A stretch of DNA of 64,000 nucleotides from the NCBI GenBank assembly GCA_001557505.1, contig LSAX01000013.1:248001-312000 (forward strand). Direction: 5' to 3'. The position numbers and the translations under genes are program-made. The notes under the pieces are model-generated. The model was not told the origin of the DNA, made no database searches, and worked only from the letters and a program-made list of their open reading frames with translations. The stretch is from Reticulascus tulasneorum (lineage: Eukaryota > Ascomycota > Sordariomycetes > Glomerellales > Reticulascaceae). Shown piece by piece: positions 1-12,077 of the stretch. Within the stretch, counting starts at the first letter, position 1; the number at the start of each line of letters is the position of its first letter.

Positions 1-297
1 CGCCAATCATTTAACGCAAAATTGCCGTATACATCGGGGTAATGGTAACAAATCGGTGGCGCATCGGAGCCCGTCATTTCCCGCAGCTGAAAACTCAGCC
101 GCACATTGTTTTCTTCAACGTCCAGAAATTGATAGCAAACAAGATCAATATTCTGTCAATTCTACTACCGTCGAATCGGTCATGCAATAGGACAGTTTTG
201 AGCAAGAAACTCTACAACACCTTGAGCGATATGCGGCATCATCTTGTCTCTGTCGAATTAACGATCGCACACAAATCATAATCACATAGCATTCGTA
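1..297. other. intergenic, upstream of HET gene
   Basis: No supported gene. Short reading frames here overlap the HET gene on the opposite strand or lack family features. It presumably holds the 5' leader and part of the promoter of the HET gene that starts at 298. Confidence 0.5.
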
Positions 298-2226
298 ATG
301 GCCCAACAATCCATACATCCCGGAACCCCGAGTCCGACAATAGCGTACCAACCCCTCAGCCGTGATGAGATCCGCCTGATCCGTCTCAAGCCAAGTTCTT
401 ATAGGCACTCGGACATTCCCCCGCCAGATGACAAAGATATCGTAGTCTGCGGGATTGAGGTCCACCTCCATAGCAAGGCTCCCCAATACACTGCGCTCTC
501 ATACGCTTGGGGCAAGGGAAACTCACTGAAACCATTGTTCGTCATCGACAACGGGCTTCTTGATATCAGCGCTAACGTGGTGGACGCGCTGTATCACCTG
601 CGCCTTGAAAATGAAGATCTTTTCGTCTGGATCGACCAGCTCTGTATTAACCAGACCGACAACGTAGAAAAGAGCCACCAGGTGCAACAGATGCGCCGGA
701 TTTACAGCGATGCAGTCCGTGCAAACGCTTGGCTGGGCGAGCCCGCCGACAACAGCGATCTACTCCTCGCTCATATCCGTTCCATGGCGACTTTATCAGC
801 AGCAAAAGACTATGCAGCAGTGATCAAGATGCACGCCGACGCATCCTTCCTGCAGAAGACATCACAAGCGTTCCGTGCATTCTGTCAGAGATCGTACTGG
901 AAACGGCTTTGGGTCATCCAAGAGTTTAGCGTGGCGAAAGAAGTGATCATCATGTGTGGGCAAGCGTCGGTGGCGTACCTGGAGCTGCGCGAACTCTTTG
1001 CCTTTCTGTTGAATATGCCGCTTCCTTGGCCAGAAGTCGAAGGCTTTGACTCCACCGCAGTCCTCAAAGTAGCACTTGATATAACACGAGCATACAAATC
1101 ACCTGCCACCAGCTTTCTGGAAGGGATATTTACCCGCCGCAGGCGGTACCAACTTCGTCATGGCGTGACTGCGATTCCGCCGGAAACCCTCAGTGCCCGA
1201 GACAAGACCGTACTGCAGGAAAAGGACACATTATTCCAGGTTGTCGTGACTTCTTTGGTTGTTGAGATCGACCACAACCAGCCGGAGGCTACAGATCCGC
1301 GAGACCGTATATTCAGTGTCATGCATTTCGCAGACGACTGGGACGAGTTTCCTAGCTTTCCAGACTACACGCGGAGCTGCGAGGACGTCTACAATGAGGT
1401 AGCACAACGCATTCTTATGCAGCGAAACATTGACCTCTTGACCTTCTGTCAGCCCCCTCCGCCTGAACATTCTCTTGATTCTCCGCCAACCGCAAGCTGG
1501 GCTCCTGATTGGCGCGTGATGATCAAGAAGCCATGCGTGCTTCCTCCTTGGTTCAGCAAGTTTAATGCATCAGGTGATACGCATGCACAGCAGGTGGTTA
1601 CTGCTTCTGATCCGAAGACCATTGCTCTGCGCGGCGTGGTTGTTGATACCGTGAAAGAAACGGGTTCTACCTGGGACCCTGACTGGCTTGTGCCATTGGA
1701 TTGCCACGCAACTTTGGCTTATCTTGCTGAGGTTGAAAGTCTTTGCGATAGATCGCCTCGAATTCCCACGGAGAGCGACAAGGATGCCAAAATCGCGGCT
1801 ATCCGCATTGCGATTGCTGATCGATACAACTACACATCCCACGAGACCCAGCCGGAATTGTTGGACGGGTATAACGAGGCGATCAAGTGCATGGAGACGG
1901 CAATAAAGGAAGAATATTTTCGCAACCCTTTCGGCCTGCACCTTACAGACACATTAGGACTACATCAGCCGTGGTACATGTTCTGCCTACAGCATCTTCA
2001 CTCTAGACGCCCCTTCATTTCAAACTCGGGATATGTCGGTCTCGCACCTATGCACGCGAAACAGGGTGATCAGATTGTAATATTCTTAGGTAGCAAGGCG
2101 GCCTATATTGTCAGAGAGGTTGAGGAAGATGTGTTTGAGCTTGTGGGGGAGGCTTATGTTCATGGGGTTATGTATGGTGAACTTATGAGTCATCAACCCC
2201 CGGCGAGGACGTTTCTGCTGAGATGA
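298..2226 (+). CDS. HET-domain (heterokaryon incompatibility) protein
   Basis: Single-exon gene of 642 residues starting at an ATG in good context. The N-terminal half carries the HET signature blocks: ALSYAWG near residue 67, WIDQLCINQ about 45 residues later, and MRRIYSDAVRANAWLG after that. These are the conserved blocks of the fungal HET domain, which triggers vegetative incompatibility cell death when unlike strains fuse. The C-terminal half (about residues 330-642) resembles the variable regions of stand-alone HET proteins and shows no NACHT, WD40 or ankyrin repeats. No signal peptide or membrane segment is seen, so a cytosolic location is expected. The frame is intact and of usual family length. 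Most fungal HET genes have no tested partner, so a role in allorecognition is inferred from the family only. Confidence 0.9.
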   Translation: MAQQSIHPGTPSPTIAYQPLSRDEIRLIRLKPSSYRHSDIPPPDDKDIVVCGIEVHLHSKAPQYTALSYAWGKGNSLKPLFVIDNGLLDISANVVDALYHLRLENEDLFVWIDQLCINQTDNVEKSHQVQQMRRIYSDAVRANAWLGEPADNSDLLLAHIRSMATLSAAKDYAAVIKMHADASFLQKTSQAFRAFCQRSYWKRLWVIQEFSVAKEVIIMCGQASVAYLELRELFAFLLNMPLPWPEVEGFDSTAVLKVALDITRAYKSPATSFLEGIFTRRRRYQLRHGVTAIPPETLSARDKTVLQEKDTLFQVVVTSLVVEIDHNQPEATDPRDRIFSVMHFADDWDEFPSFPDYTRSCEDVYNEVAQRILMQRNIDLLTFCQPPPPEHSLDSPPTASWAPDWRVMIKKPCVLPPWFSKFNASGDTHAQQVVTASDPKTIALRGVVVDTVKETGSTWDPDWLVPLDCHATLAYLAEVESLCDRSPRIPTESDKDAKIAAIRIAIADRYNYTSHETQPELLDGYNEAIKCMETAIKEEYFRNPFGLHLTDTLGLHQPWYMFCLQHLHSRRPFISNSGYVGLAPMHAKQGDQIVIFLGSKAAYIVREVEEDVFELVGEAYVHGVMYGELMSHQPPARTFLLR

Positions 2227-2877
2227 CACTGGGTTTTGACGCTTCATGTTACGTACAACGCATCAAGAGCAGAACATGGCCGTCTTTCGAATCTCCGACT
2301 CCTCAGAAAGGCAGAGCGAGTCTGAATCATGGCTGCCCTCCGATCCTCCAGCTTCCATCACGCTCTCTGTCATTGGTCTGCCTAGATGTAGAATTTGTCT
2401 TTTGGTCTATATCGTCTCTGCTGCTCATCCATGGTGGATTTCCCGGGAGAAGAACTTCTAACTCATCAACGATGTAGCCGTAACCATGGTCAACTCCACT
2501 GGGTTCTGTGTCTCCAACTCACTCACGAAAAGGAGGCTAGTTACCCCACAATCCCCCACATCCTTCCAGCTTGCCAAGATTTAGTTGTCGATTTACGATC
2601 CACAGCTAGAGGGCTTATTCAATATGATGCAAGATCAATCGATTGCACCTGCAATCGGCTAGCATCGTACGTAGTTTACGGGGAATATATTGCGTGGGCT
2701 CCACGTCAGCCGGTGTCGTATTCTGGGCTTACGGTCACAGAAGGATTTGAAGTAGCTGTCTCTATTTATTTGATGAAGTCGTTTCAATTCTGCCTATGAG
2801 ATCTGAAAATATGCCTAAGTACTACTTTAAGTCTTTTCCATTCAGTGGACAGCATTGTCCAGATTAAATTAGACAAG
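2227..2877. other. intergenic
   Basis: About 650 bases between the HET gene and the degenerate beta-lactamase-like gene. Only short reading frames without recognisable motifs; no RNA gene or repeat seen. Confidence 0.4.
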
Positions 2878-4440
2878 ATGGATATCTTTGAACAACTCGA
2901 ACAGTTGATTAAGCTGCACGCTGGCTCGCAGTCAACAGCGAGCGCAGTCCTCGCAAGGTATGGCGCGCCCTCTGTCTCTATCGCAATTCTCGATCACGGC
3001 GAGATCAAGACACACTGCTTCTCGACGGTTGGAGACGACGAGGATACGCTTTTCCAGGCATGCAGCATCTCCAAACCAATTGCAGCAACGGCGACGATGC
3101 GGTGGATTGAGAAAAGTGCAGGGGCGTTCCAACTCGATGACAAGGTTGTTAAGCATCTACCTAAAGATCTTGCCCGTGGGCTTGGGCCCGAGAAACTAGC
3201 TTCGGAAATCAAGATAAGCCATCTCCTCAGCCATTCGGCCGGGCTTTCAGTATCGGGGTTTCGTGGATACATTGAGAATCCTGTTGACGGAAGAGGTACA
3301 TTCCAGCACCGAAGCTTCTGAAACAGGCGCCAGGCTAAACCATGATCCAAGGCGATTTCACGCAAACAATCATCAAAGGCAGCGCACCGGCCAACAATAT
3401 GCCGACAGAGTTGTATAGCCTGCCGGGACAAAGGTTTTCCTATTCTGGCGGCGGCATAACCGTCCTTGAGATGGCGCTGAGACAATCATCTGGGCAACCA
3501 TTTCCAGACTTCGTCGAATCTCTAGTATTCAAGCCGCTTGGTATGGATCGATCGTTCTATAAGTTGCCTGAAGGCGAGAAGAACGTAGCTAAAACATACG
3601 CGACTGGCGTTACACGGTGCGAAAACGAATGGCACTACCTCCCAGAGCTGGCAGCAGCTGGTGTCTGGACCACACCCGCCGATTTACTCAAGCTCGCCCA
3701 GGCAATCCAAAAGTCCTTCCAAGGGGACGAGTCGTTCATAAGCCCCGAACTGACTCATAAGATGCTTACGGACCAAGAACTTGGAAGTGGGATGGCGCTG
3801 GGATGGCGCTGGGATGGCGCTGGGATGGTTCGCGCCGAAGTCTCCTGGGAACATTCTCGGACACTATGGTGGCAACTATCCAGGATACACATGCTGTTTG
3901 AAAGCCTGGGCCAATGTTTCCGAAGAAAGTAGTGATTTTGGAAAGATTCCAGAGGATTGTGCTATTTCTATTATGACGAACTCGTTCGTAGGCTGGGACG
4001 TGTGGTTCAAAATCCTCCATGCAATCACCTATTTCAAGGGGGTGGCCGGAGACTCCAAAATATCTTGCGGGATTCAACGCCATCACATCTTTCAAAGATA
4101 GCACCAAGAGTATCGATAAATCGTGGAAGATTGGAAGGGTATGTGGTCTCACGGCTGGCATATTGATGGCACGGACACGCCAACTGTCGCGTGGAACTCA
4201 TTGCCTGCAATGGATCTTGTCTAAGCTGCAACTCCGCCAAAGGAGTGTGCAGAAGGCAGCTCAATCGATCTGGTGGTTGATGGAATGCAGATAATACTGC
4301 GTTTGTTCTGGAAGGACGGGAAGCGGGCTGTGGAGGTTCATAACAGCTTGACTGAGAGCGTGGAGTCGGAGACACAGGAATCTTCTTCGCAGGCTTCGGA
4401 TGAAAGCGGAGGCCAACAGGAACAGGGTCGATCTCTGTGA
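2878..4440 (+). pseudogene. serine beta-lactamase-like (class C/PBP-type) hydrolase, disrupted
   Basis: Pieces of one beta-lactamase/transpeptidase-family protein lie in order but in different frames. The first piece (from the ATG at 2878 to a stop at 3321) has the catalytic SxxK as SISK. The second (about 3342-3932) has the YSGG block replacing the usual YxN region. The third (frame of 3781-4101) has HYGGNYPGY, the HGG-like motif, then a typical family C-terminus. Further matching sequence follows in two more frames to about 4440 with one in-frame stop. Breaks visible: a frame change plus TAA near 3295-3338, extra copies of an 11-bp unit at 3790-3828, an apparent extra G in a G-run near 4038, and another shift near 4120. 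Introns cannot repair all of these, because no suitable splice pairs bridge them. The family includes esterases and peptidases, so the former substrate is unknown. Confidence 0.75.
3790..3828 (+). repeat. 11-bp tandem repeat, about 3.5 copies
   Basis: The unit GGATGGCGCTG is repeated at 3790-3800, 3801-3811 and 3812-3822, followed by a partial GGATGG. One full copy plus the partial copy would keep the beta-lactamase-like frame open, reading through MALGW into the next conserved block. The two additional copies add 22 bases and shift the frame. Confidence 0.9.
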
Positions 4441-5027
4441 CAACCATGTTACTGCAGCTGCAGCTAGGCATTGGCAAATGGGGATACTACCCAAGTTCCA
4501 GCTAGATGGTTCTGCCGGTATCGCGTGATCAAGCAAGGGTGCCTAACAGTATTCTTAGAAACCATGCAAGTCACGGCCCGCAGATAGGTTCCACAGCCGC
4601 GCAGTCTGATTGTGACGTACATTTGAAATGTCAGAAGCATCTACACCGTGTTACTTGAGGACAGGCCAGCCCCAGCCAGGGGTACGCAGTCTATGCACCC
4701 AGCTCAAGCAGGCTCGCAAAATTCAGTTAGTGTCTCACTTAATCCGGCCAAACAAATGCATATCACACTGCAACGTCATGCGGGCAAAGGTCAAAACACG
4801 TCGGCACCTATCAAGAAACACGTTGCATTTTCATGTATAAGCGCTCCATTATCGGTACATATACCATTTCCACCAACTAGGCACACCAATATTATCATTT
4901 TAGGATTAGGTCCCAGCCACTGTCACCAGCGGCGGGCCACGACGTCGAATGTAAACACCTTTCATTTTCCAATTCCAAGCACGTGTCTCATAGTTTCATG
5001 AAAACTGCACCAAAGTGGCCTGCAGCT
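4441..5027. other. intergenic
   Basis: About 590 bases between the pseudogene and the 3' end of the CFEM gene on the other strand. It holds small reading frames without family features; nothing else is seen. Confidence 0.4.
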
Positions 5028-5834
5028 TTAAACCGCGGTGGGGACCGGGTTGGCAGCGGAGTAGCAAGCACAACCTATCACGTAAGATCAGCTCCTGAAC
5101 ATGTTAAACCGGAATGGAAGAATAACTTACCCTTGGCAGCAGCAGGGAAAATGGCCTCGACCTCCTGGTGAGTGCAGGCGGCAACAACGCAAGGGGTGAC
5201 GGCGATTCCGATGGGCTCGAAGCTTGCGCACTGGCAGGCCAGATCGTCGAGACCAGTGCAGCCGTAGCTGGGGATCAGGTTAAGGAAGCAGTCATAGGCG
5301 CACGAGGGAACGGCATTGATGGCCAGGCTGGCGCAGGCGGTGGCCTGGACGGTGACAGTGGTGGTGGTGCGAGGAGAGCGGACGGTGGTGGTCGCGGCAG
5401 TAAGGCCGAGGCAGCTGCAGGCCGAGGCATACTCAGCCCGGTCGCCGCACGCCGCTGCGTATGTGGGGATGGCGCTGGGAGAGACGGTGACCTGGCGAGG
5501 CTCGACGGCACGGACTTCGACATCGCGCTTGACGGGGGTCGCCGAGGGGGAGACGAAGAGGGTGGAGGTGATGGTTCTGCAGGATTGGATTGTTAGCTCT
5601 CGAGACAATTCTCTCCCAGACCTTCAGAAGCCTCTGCTGGGAGACGTACCGGGTAGCGGGAGTGACTGTGACGCGCAGGAAGCTGGCGCAGTCGACGGAT
5701 CGAGTCTCAACTGCGGGGAGACCAGCACGGGTGCCGATAACCTGACGGTTGCAGTTGTTTCCGCCGCAAGCGCGGGGCTCAATGGCAGAGCCGAAGGCCA
5801 GGCTGACGAGCGAGAGGATGATGGCGGACTTCAT
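5028..5834 (-). CDS. secreted CFEM-domain protein
   Basis: Three exons: 5834-5650, 5576-5131 and 5074-5028. Introns are 5577-5649 (GTACGT donor, GCTAAC branch, CAG) and 5075-5130 (GTAAGT donor, TAG acceptor). The product is 225 residues. It starts with a signal peptide (MKSAIILSLVSLAFGSA). The C-terminal third is a CFEM domain with the eight-cysteine pattern: SCAYDC, then GC, ACQC, PC, AAC and a final GCAC supplied only after the second splice. The aspartate that contributes to haem binding in yeast CFEM proteins may correspond to GLDDLAC, but this is inference. The middle is rich in Thr, Ser, Val and Arg and probably flexible. No clear C-terminal hydrophobic GPI signal follows the domain, so a soluble secreted form is likely. 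CFEM proteins act in haem/iron acquisition, the cell wall or as effectors; the sequence does not say which. Confidence 0.88.
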
Positions 5835-8413
5835 TTTGAGGTGCGAGGGGGTGGTATGATTGACTGTGCTGGACAATGAATGTATTGATTTGTTTGGAAA
5901 GAGAGGCAAGAGTGTGAGAGTGCTTGGTGAGAAGAGAGATCCAAAAAAGCTATGGAGGGTGGGAATGGAGACGCAATATATATTGCAGGAGCTTCCAGAT
6001 ATTAATAACGGAGCACGGGAGTGATCCCATTGCAACCGGGTGACTGGCCGCCCAGGATCCCGAAATGGATATGGATAGCGACCAGCTGCATGCTATCCAC
6101 TCTCCCCATGACTTTTTTTTGTTCGAAGAGGCGTTCTCGAAGTGAGAGCTTATCGTAACATCGTCCAACACGACGTCGTCCATACACCTGGTGGAGAAGA
6201 GAGGAAGAGCCACTTTACGTAACCCCACCATTGAAGTGTGGCGAAGAGGCTTACAAGGTTCATGAAGCGCGTCGGCTCTCATCCTTGGTCGCGATGCGCG
6301 CACGATTCCGGTAACCAGGGTAGGGTAGGCCAGTCAACATGATCCCATGTGCTCCGAAGTCGGGTGAGGGACACCACGGCAAGGGAAGGGCAGGGCGGCC
6401 GATCCCTTTCTGAGCCAGCTCTAATTGAAGCTTCATAGCTTGCCTAACTACGTAGCTCCGAGCTTGCTGTCGGAATAATGCCGTTGGACGTGATGCTCGG
6501 CGATTGGGTACCCACAGTTTGCCCCTGTTACATTCGCGAAGGCATTGGGTGCAGAATGTGGGGTGCGATGCTGGCACGGGTACTGGGAAAATGTTGTGTA
6601 TGGCCGAGGTGTGTTCATGTTACATCGTTCACGGTGAACATGAACTATCAATACAGCAAGCAAGCCATCGGATGTGGTAGCTGGCAGACACAAAACCTAC
6701 AGCAGTGGTGGCGGCGCGTAGTAGTCTGAGTAAGGAGAACTAGGACGGAGTACTAGGCAGTCAGGCCAGGTCAGATCAGGGTCACACTCAGGGTCAGTCA
6801 GGCCATCATCACCATCATCATACGTGCGAAGGCTACCATAGATGGATAGCGTCCGCGCAAAAGTTTCTTTCTTGGTGGAGAGGGGATGCGAGGGGAGGCG
6901 AAGGGGGGGAACCCTGGCTGCAGGTCTCTACGTAACCGAGATAACTTATGTATGCGCGTTAGGATAGTTCGAGTTGAGGCTGTCACGCGGGCGCCCGTTG
7001 GAGCGCCTGGAAACATAGGTACCATAGTAGTGTGGCCTGCACTTCTCCGCACGAAGAGGAGCTATTCCGGCCCCTGGCATTATGTGCATGGTGGTCCCCT
7101 ACTAGCTCACCCAATCAAGTTCATGCCGTGGATCTAATCAATCAATCATCTAATCTAATCAATCACATCTAATCATGCGGGGGGGATGGGGTTTTTTTTT
7201 CTCCTCTGCCAGGCCAGGGGTGCCTTTTCCGCTGTTGTGTGTGTGCCTTACGTAGTATCCTGGGCGCCCAGCGCACATCTAGATTTTCAATTCTCCCACA
7301 CCCGCAGCTAGGCCAGGATTGTAGGAAGGCTAGCGGGTCGAACTATTTGCGGGATTTTCCAAATTTTCAAGCTCTTTCCCAGCACCTCGCCAACCTAGCT
7401 CAGGTAATACGAGGCCACGATGGAGGGAACAACATGCGGTGTCGGCTGCTGCATTTTCTAGAAGGGGAGATGTGCCAAGGCATCGATCCTTGTTTTCCCC
7501 TTTGCCGCTCTCTCTCCAGTAGACGACTCGAAATTTCTTGTCCTCCAAGCCGTCGGATCCGGCCATACCGGCTTTTGAGAAATCATCCGATTTTACGGTG
7601 GCTGGTGTGCGACTGTATGAATGGGCGCCTGCTGAATAGACCAGTGGCAGTTAGTCACCGGGTCCGAGTCCCTCGACCAAAGTTGCCCCTGTCCATTTTA
7701 TAAATGCTACCCCCTAGGGCACTGGGAAATAGCCCCGAATGCTACAGTACGGTATGTATTTCTTCTTACGAGCGATAAGACATACAGCAAGTTCCTGTTG
7801 GGGGGGCCACATATGTGGTTGATTTCTTCCGGCAATGCAGAGTAACGCTGCTACCGCAATTCGGCAGGCGGACAAGCATGCCTGGTAAAAAATGAAGCTC
7901 CAGCACCGCAGCTAGCCGGTCTCCGGCTATACTCCATCGCTTTACTTAGCCTAGGCAGCTAGCTAGTATGTTGGCATCCCAGCGTCAGAGGCATTGGAAA
8001 TTCGCCAAAGGTCCCGCTAGATGGATAATCAATCAATCCATCAACAGGTTTCTTTCGGATCATCCGGGTGATCAGGTTCAGGAACGATCTTCGCGACTAT
8101 CGAAGACGCTGTGGATGCGAGTGGGGACTGGGAAAGCTTGCTTCGTTCAAGCTCCATTTATTCCGATCCTGCTCATCAGGTCCGACCTTCGCGTTGCACA
8201 AATTCATGCCTAGCTTCCCCATAACCGCTAACGAAGAGTAGAAAACACACGATCTAGAAACCCTCCACGCCTTCAGCACTGAATGTGGAAACGGTGGATG
8301 CCTCGAGAACAAACAAAGCATGCCCCACGGCGCGTACAAGCTCGCTTTCTATCACAGCGCGATGTGGATCATGAACTTCGCCTGAGCAACCAGCTCTAAG
8401 TAGACTAAACCCC
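5835..8413. other. long intergenic region (CFEM promoter and transporter 3' side)
   Basis: About 2.6 kb with no supported gene. It contains the CFEM promoter, a T-run near 6112-6120, a short CATCAT-rich stretch near 6805-6820, a TAATCAATC-type repeat near 7138-7175 followed by G and T runs, and many short frames. None of the frames has a usable start, a family match or splice sites that extend it. Confidence 0.45.
5977..5983 (-). promoter_or_regulatory. TATA-like element upstream of CFEM gene
   Basis: TATATAT lies inside a palindromic CAATATATATTG about 145 bases upstream of the CFEM start codon. Spacing is reasonable for a fungal TATA box, but no transcription start can be seen. Confidence 0.35.
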
Positions 8414-10252
8414 TCACACTCGAGCTTCCTCCTTGTATACTGCCGACTGCTTCCTCTCAACGTTCTCTTCATGCTCCGTGGTCACTTTCAGTGCGACCTC
8501 CTTCGCTCGCTCCGATGACACGCACTGGTACTTGGGAAAGTCCTTTACGGAGACGCCATTCTGGAACAGTTCGTCCAGCTCTTCCAGCGACCTGCCCTTC
8601 ATTTCCGGCAGGAAGAAGTAGAAGAAGACTAGAGAAAACAATACATCAGATACAGCCACTTCCTGGGCACGTGAGTGTTGGTGACTCTATGGCTACTTAC
8701 CGAATGTGATGAGGTTCGACCCTGCCCAGATGTACGCGTACTTGGCTCCCCAGTTCAAGTTGTTTTTGTTGATGAAGTACGGGGTTGTGAACGATACCAG
8801 CCCTTTGTGAATCAAGCACAGTCAGTGGCTTTACCTCAAAATTGCTGCCAAGCAATAATTACTTACAGGCGAAGACGTAATTGACACCGGTTCCCAGGCC
8901 AATAGTGTGAACTCGAAGTCGAGAACTGACCAGTTCCGACGCGATGGGCCAACTGAGCGCGCCAGAGAATCCGTTGTAGAACCCATGATACAGGAGAGCG
9001 CAAGCCACGACGCCTTTGCCTCCTGCATCGGTCCCTGGGGCAATTGTGGCTGCGAGACCAATTCCGAGCATAAATGCGGCGGATGATGAATGCCCAATCA
9101 GCATCATTGATCGCCGTCCTAGCACCTTTTGTGCCAAGAAGATACAACAGCTGACGCCAAAAAGACCGCAGACACTCTTGAGTACAGTAGCCAAGAACGG
9201 GTGGTCGACCCCTGCCATCTGGAAGAAGAAAGTCTAGATGCTCGTTAGTAAAACGGAAGAAACTGACTGATTTTGAGGACTGGGTTGTACGTACGCCGTA
9301 GCTAATGACGAGCCAAACACCGGAGGAGGAGTGGGACAAAATAACAGCAAAGCAGAGCAAGGTGCGACGAAGGTCGGTGCCCTTGAACATATCCTTGACA
9401 GACGAGCTAGAAGCCAACTCTTTCTCTTCCTCAATGCCTCGCTTCATTTCTTGGAACTCCTCTTCTAGCAACTCGGGCTGACCCCGGAAAGATTGGCCTC
9501 TCAATTGCTCGAGCGCCTTGCGAGCATCCTCCGGTCGGTTGTGCACCAAAAGCCATCTTGGCGATTCTGGGATGAAGATGATCAGGATGGAGAGAAACGT
9601 TGGGATTGCGTACAAGCTTGCCAGCGGAATCTGGTAGGAGTGCTTGTTTTCCAGGTCCTTGGAGAAATTATTCGCCACGGCGCCGAGTATGCTGCCGATG
9701 CTGACCCAGATACCGAAGAAGGAGACGATGGCTCCGCGCAAATGGGCGGGGCTTGCCTCGGCGGTGTACACGTTAGCGAAGGTGATGTAGAAGCCATTCG
9801 AAATTCCAATAAGAATACGGCCGAAGTAGAGGCCGATCAGGTTCGTGGTACCGACCTGAAGGCCGGCTGCGATGAAGGATATCCCCGAGGCCAACCAGAT
9901 CGCGGGCTTTCGGCCGTAGTATTTCCCCCACGTCGCCGTCAAGACGACTCCAATGATGGTCCCAATGTTGAGGAACGAGCTGATGAGCTGCTGCGGCCCC
10001 GTCGCAATGTTGTAGCCGGTTGGAGCTTTGTCGTCTTTGTATCCATATACCTGGAGGAACCCCACCATCGCCTGATTCAATAGTTAGTCGGGGGTGTAGC
10101 CAATTCGAATCCCTACTCTTGCTCACCTGGAAGCCGGCAATCGTTGCGGTGTCATAGCCATACTGGCAATTAGCCATGGACATGGCGAGACAGATGAGAA
10201 TGCATTTCCAATTGTCCTTAATTGGGGTGTCTCGAGCTTTGCTGATGCCCAT
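8414..10252 (-). CDS. MFS sugar transporter (alpha-glucoside/hexose permease-like)
   Basis: Five exons: 10252-10127, 10071-9295, 9233-8867, 8802-8701 and 8628-8414, with introns of 55-72 nt; product 528 residues. It has the features of fungal sugar porters: CQYGYDTATIAGFQ in the first membrane segment, PESPRWLL after segment six, LGRRSMMLIG at the start of the second half, and PEMKGRSLEELDELF after segment twelve (normally PETKG). About twelve hydrophobic segments can be counted. The N-terminus is short and cytoplasmic, and the C-terminal tail is charged (TTEHEENVERKQ). Such proteins import sugars by proton symport at the plasma membrane. The N-terminal block resembles maltose/alpha-glucoside permeases more than glucose transporters, but the substrate is not certain. 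It stands alone, with no adjacent glucosidase or regulator. Confidence 0.9.
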
Positions 10253-12077
10253 GATTGCTGTCCAGTGGTTCTGCTCAAAATACGCAGTGTTGGAGGGAAG
10301 ATTTCAATCTTGTCAAGGTGAACACAAAGATAGGTGAAGAAAAAACGACAAGCTTTCTGGTGGGGAGGGGAAGTTCGCGAGATCAACAAAACATCATTGT
10401 TCATTGGTGCATCTCCTTCAAGTTACCTTCCCCGCACAACCCACGCAGTGATGGATTCGGATCGTCAATGCTTCCCAGCGGCACGGGCGTTCGGAGGCTG
10501 GTTGATCATCTAGAAGCCGATTCGCACTGATCTTTATGAGTCGTGCAGGTTCCGGACTGGCTGATAGGCGGCTCATTTGCTAAACGGGAGTATGTGGACA
10601 TCTGCCGGACCAGTAGGATGCTGCGCCAAGACTGTTGACTGGCCTCGAGCTGCTCGCCTCGCGGTCCAATGAGGTTGCGTGAGGACGCCGGAGGTTGAAT
10701 TGGACACCGTGACGGGTTGGAGGGGAGTTGTTGGGTCTGTGATTGCTGCATGTTATGCATTGTTGCCCCGCAATGGGTTGTGACGTTGTGATGCACTTGA
10801 TGTCGCGGACGCGCTTGCATGGGGTAGTTCCAGTTGGCAGCTAGATACGAGAAGGAGCCAGACTACAATGCCAAAGAGACCATAGAGTCTAGTTCATCGT
10901 GTGTGAACTATGAGTCTGGATCGGTTTGTCTGACAGTTGCGGATGAAATAATTATTGATAGCTGTTGCCATCGCTGTTGCCATACATACTGTTGCTAAGA
11001 TAGACCCATATCTTAGACTAACTGCAAGAATGGTCTCTCTTGTAGTGTTTATGGACTTCAACATCAGAATTTGGTAGGGAATTGGAGGGCCAGTTTAAAA
11101 GACAGAAAGTTGACTGCTGTCATGGCGAGATGACCCCATATGTACATTGAAAGCTCATCCGAGGCTCACCCAGACACGCTGCTTTAATAGATACGCAATG
11201 AGTCATCTCGGGTGAGCCAAGGATACCTAAGCTCTACGCAGGGGCGAGCTGGGTGATTCTGGAGTGATTGCAAACTTTGAAGCGAAGCATCTCGTACTAA
11301 AATAGGGATATTGAAACCAAGGACACACTTACACTTGGCTTAGAGAACTCATCGTAAACTGCCTAAACTTACTCCAACCCCTCAAATTACTGCATAATTA
11401 AGTCATCCTCCCGTACCATTTCCTCTAGCCCTAATAATCCTTTCCATACAGGACGTACATCCTTAGGCTTTCTTTGAAGTGTCCTCCGTATAGGACCTAA
11501 CAAACGCCTTTTTGCTTTTGGCCGGTACAATCCAGAAATGATAACAGTAGCAACACCAACTCTACGCCACATTCTAGAGCTTTGAATCAAGAGCAAGTCG
11601 TCCCAACAGGTCGATGGCTTGAAAACCATGCCATTAAAATCACCAACGTTTGGCTTACACATTGCGCTCCGGTCGTATGCGTGGCTTGGTGCCGCTGCCT
11701 ACCAAGTTCGCCCATTTCTGAAGGCATGCCGACATCGTACCGTTGTGAACCCCATGTTTGGCATTGTCCCACCACCAACTGAGGCCCAGGATCCGCCCGA
11801 TTAGGAAACTCAGGTCATTGAAACGGCCTGTTGGCAAACTTTCTGCTGGAGCAATGATGGTATGTCAGGACCCTAGACGGGTATATCTTCTGAGCCCTGT
11901 TTGGTTGAATACTAGTGACAACTAAGGGGGTGCCAAAAACACCAAGAACCTGCACGTGTCTAGTCACATGTAGAGCTGTATCGCCCTAGCAGGACCCTCC
12001 TGCAGCCATTGGCTGATTCGACCCACCGCCCAGAATGGCCTAGATCATAATTAATCTTATGCCAAACTTGGCCCGCA
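10253..12077. other. intergenic between transporter and kinase
   Basis: About 1.8 kb holding the transporter promoter and the kinase upstream region. A 91-codon ATG frame at 11387-11662 on the minus strand encodes a basic peptide without recognisable domain. No RNA gene seen. Confidence 0.4.

Noticed and set aside
5168..5596. Long plus-strand frame opposite the CFEM gene
   Set aside because: Gly/Ala/Asp-rich shadow of the GC-biased CFEM coding strand, with no independent features.
7619..7700. tRNA-like T-arm (GGTCCGAGTCC) upstream of the transporter region
   Set aside because: The stems around it do not pair as a T-arm plus acceptor stem, and no D-arm or anticodon arm could be folded by eye.
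7239..7703. 154-codon plus-strand frame in the long 5.8-8.4 kb gap
   Set aside because: It starts at a GTG and not an ATG, is rich in Arg/Ser/Leu with no conserved block, and no exon can be added.
11387..11662. 91-codon minus-strand ATG frame encoding a basic peptide
   Set aside because: No recognisable family and no splice sites that extend it; could be a transposon relic but no ends or repeats support that.
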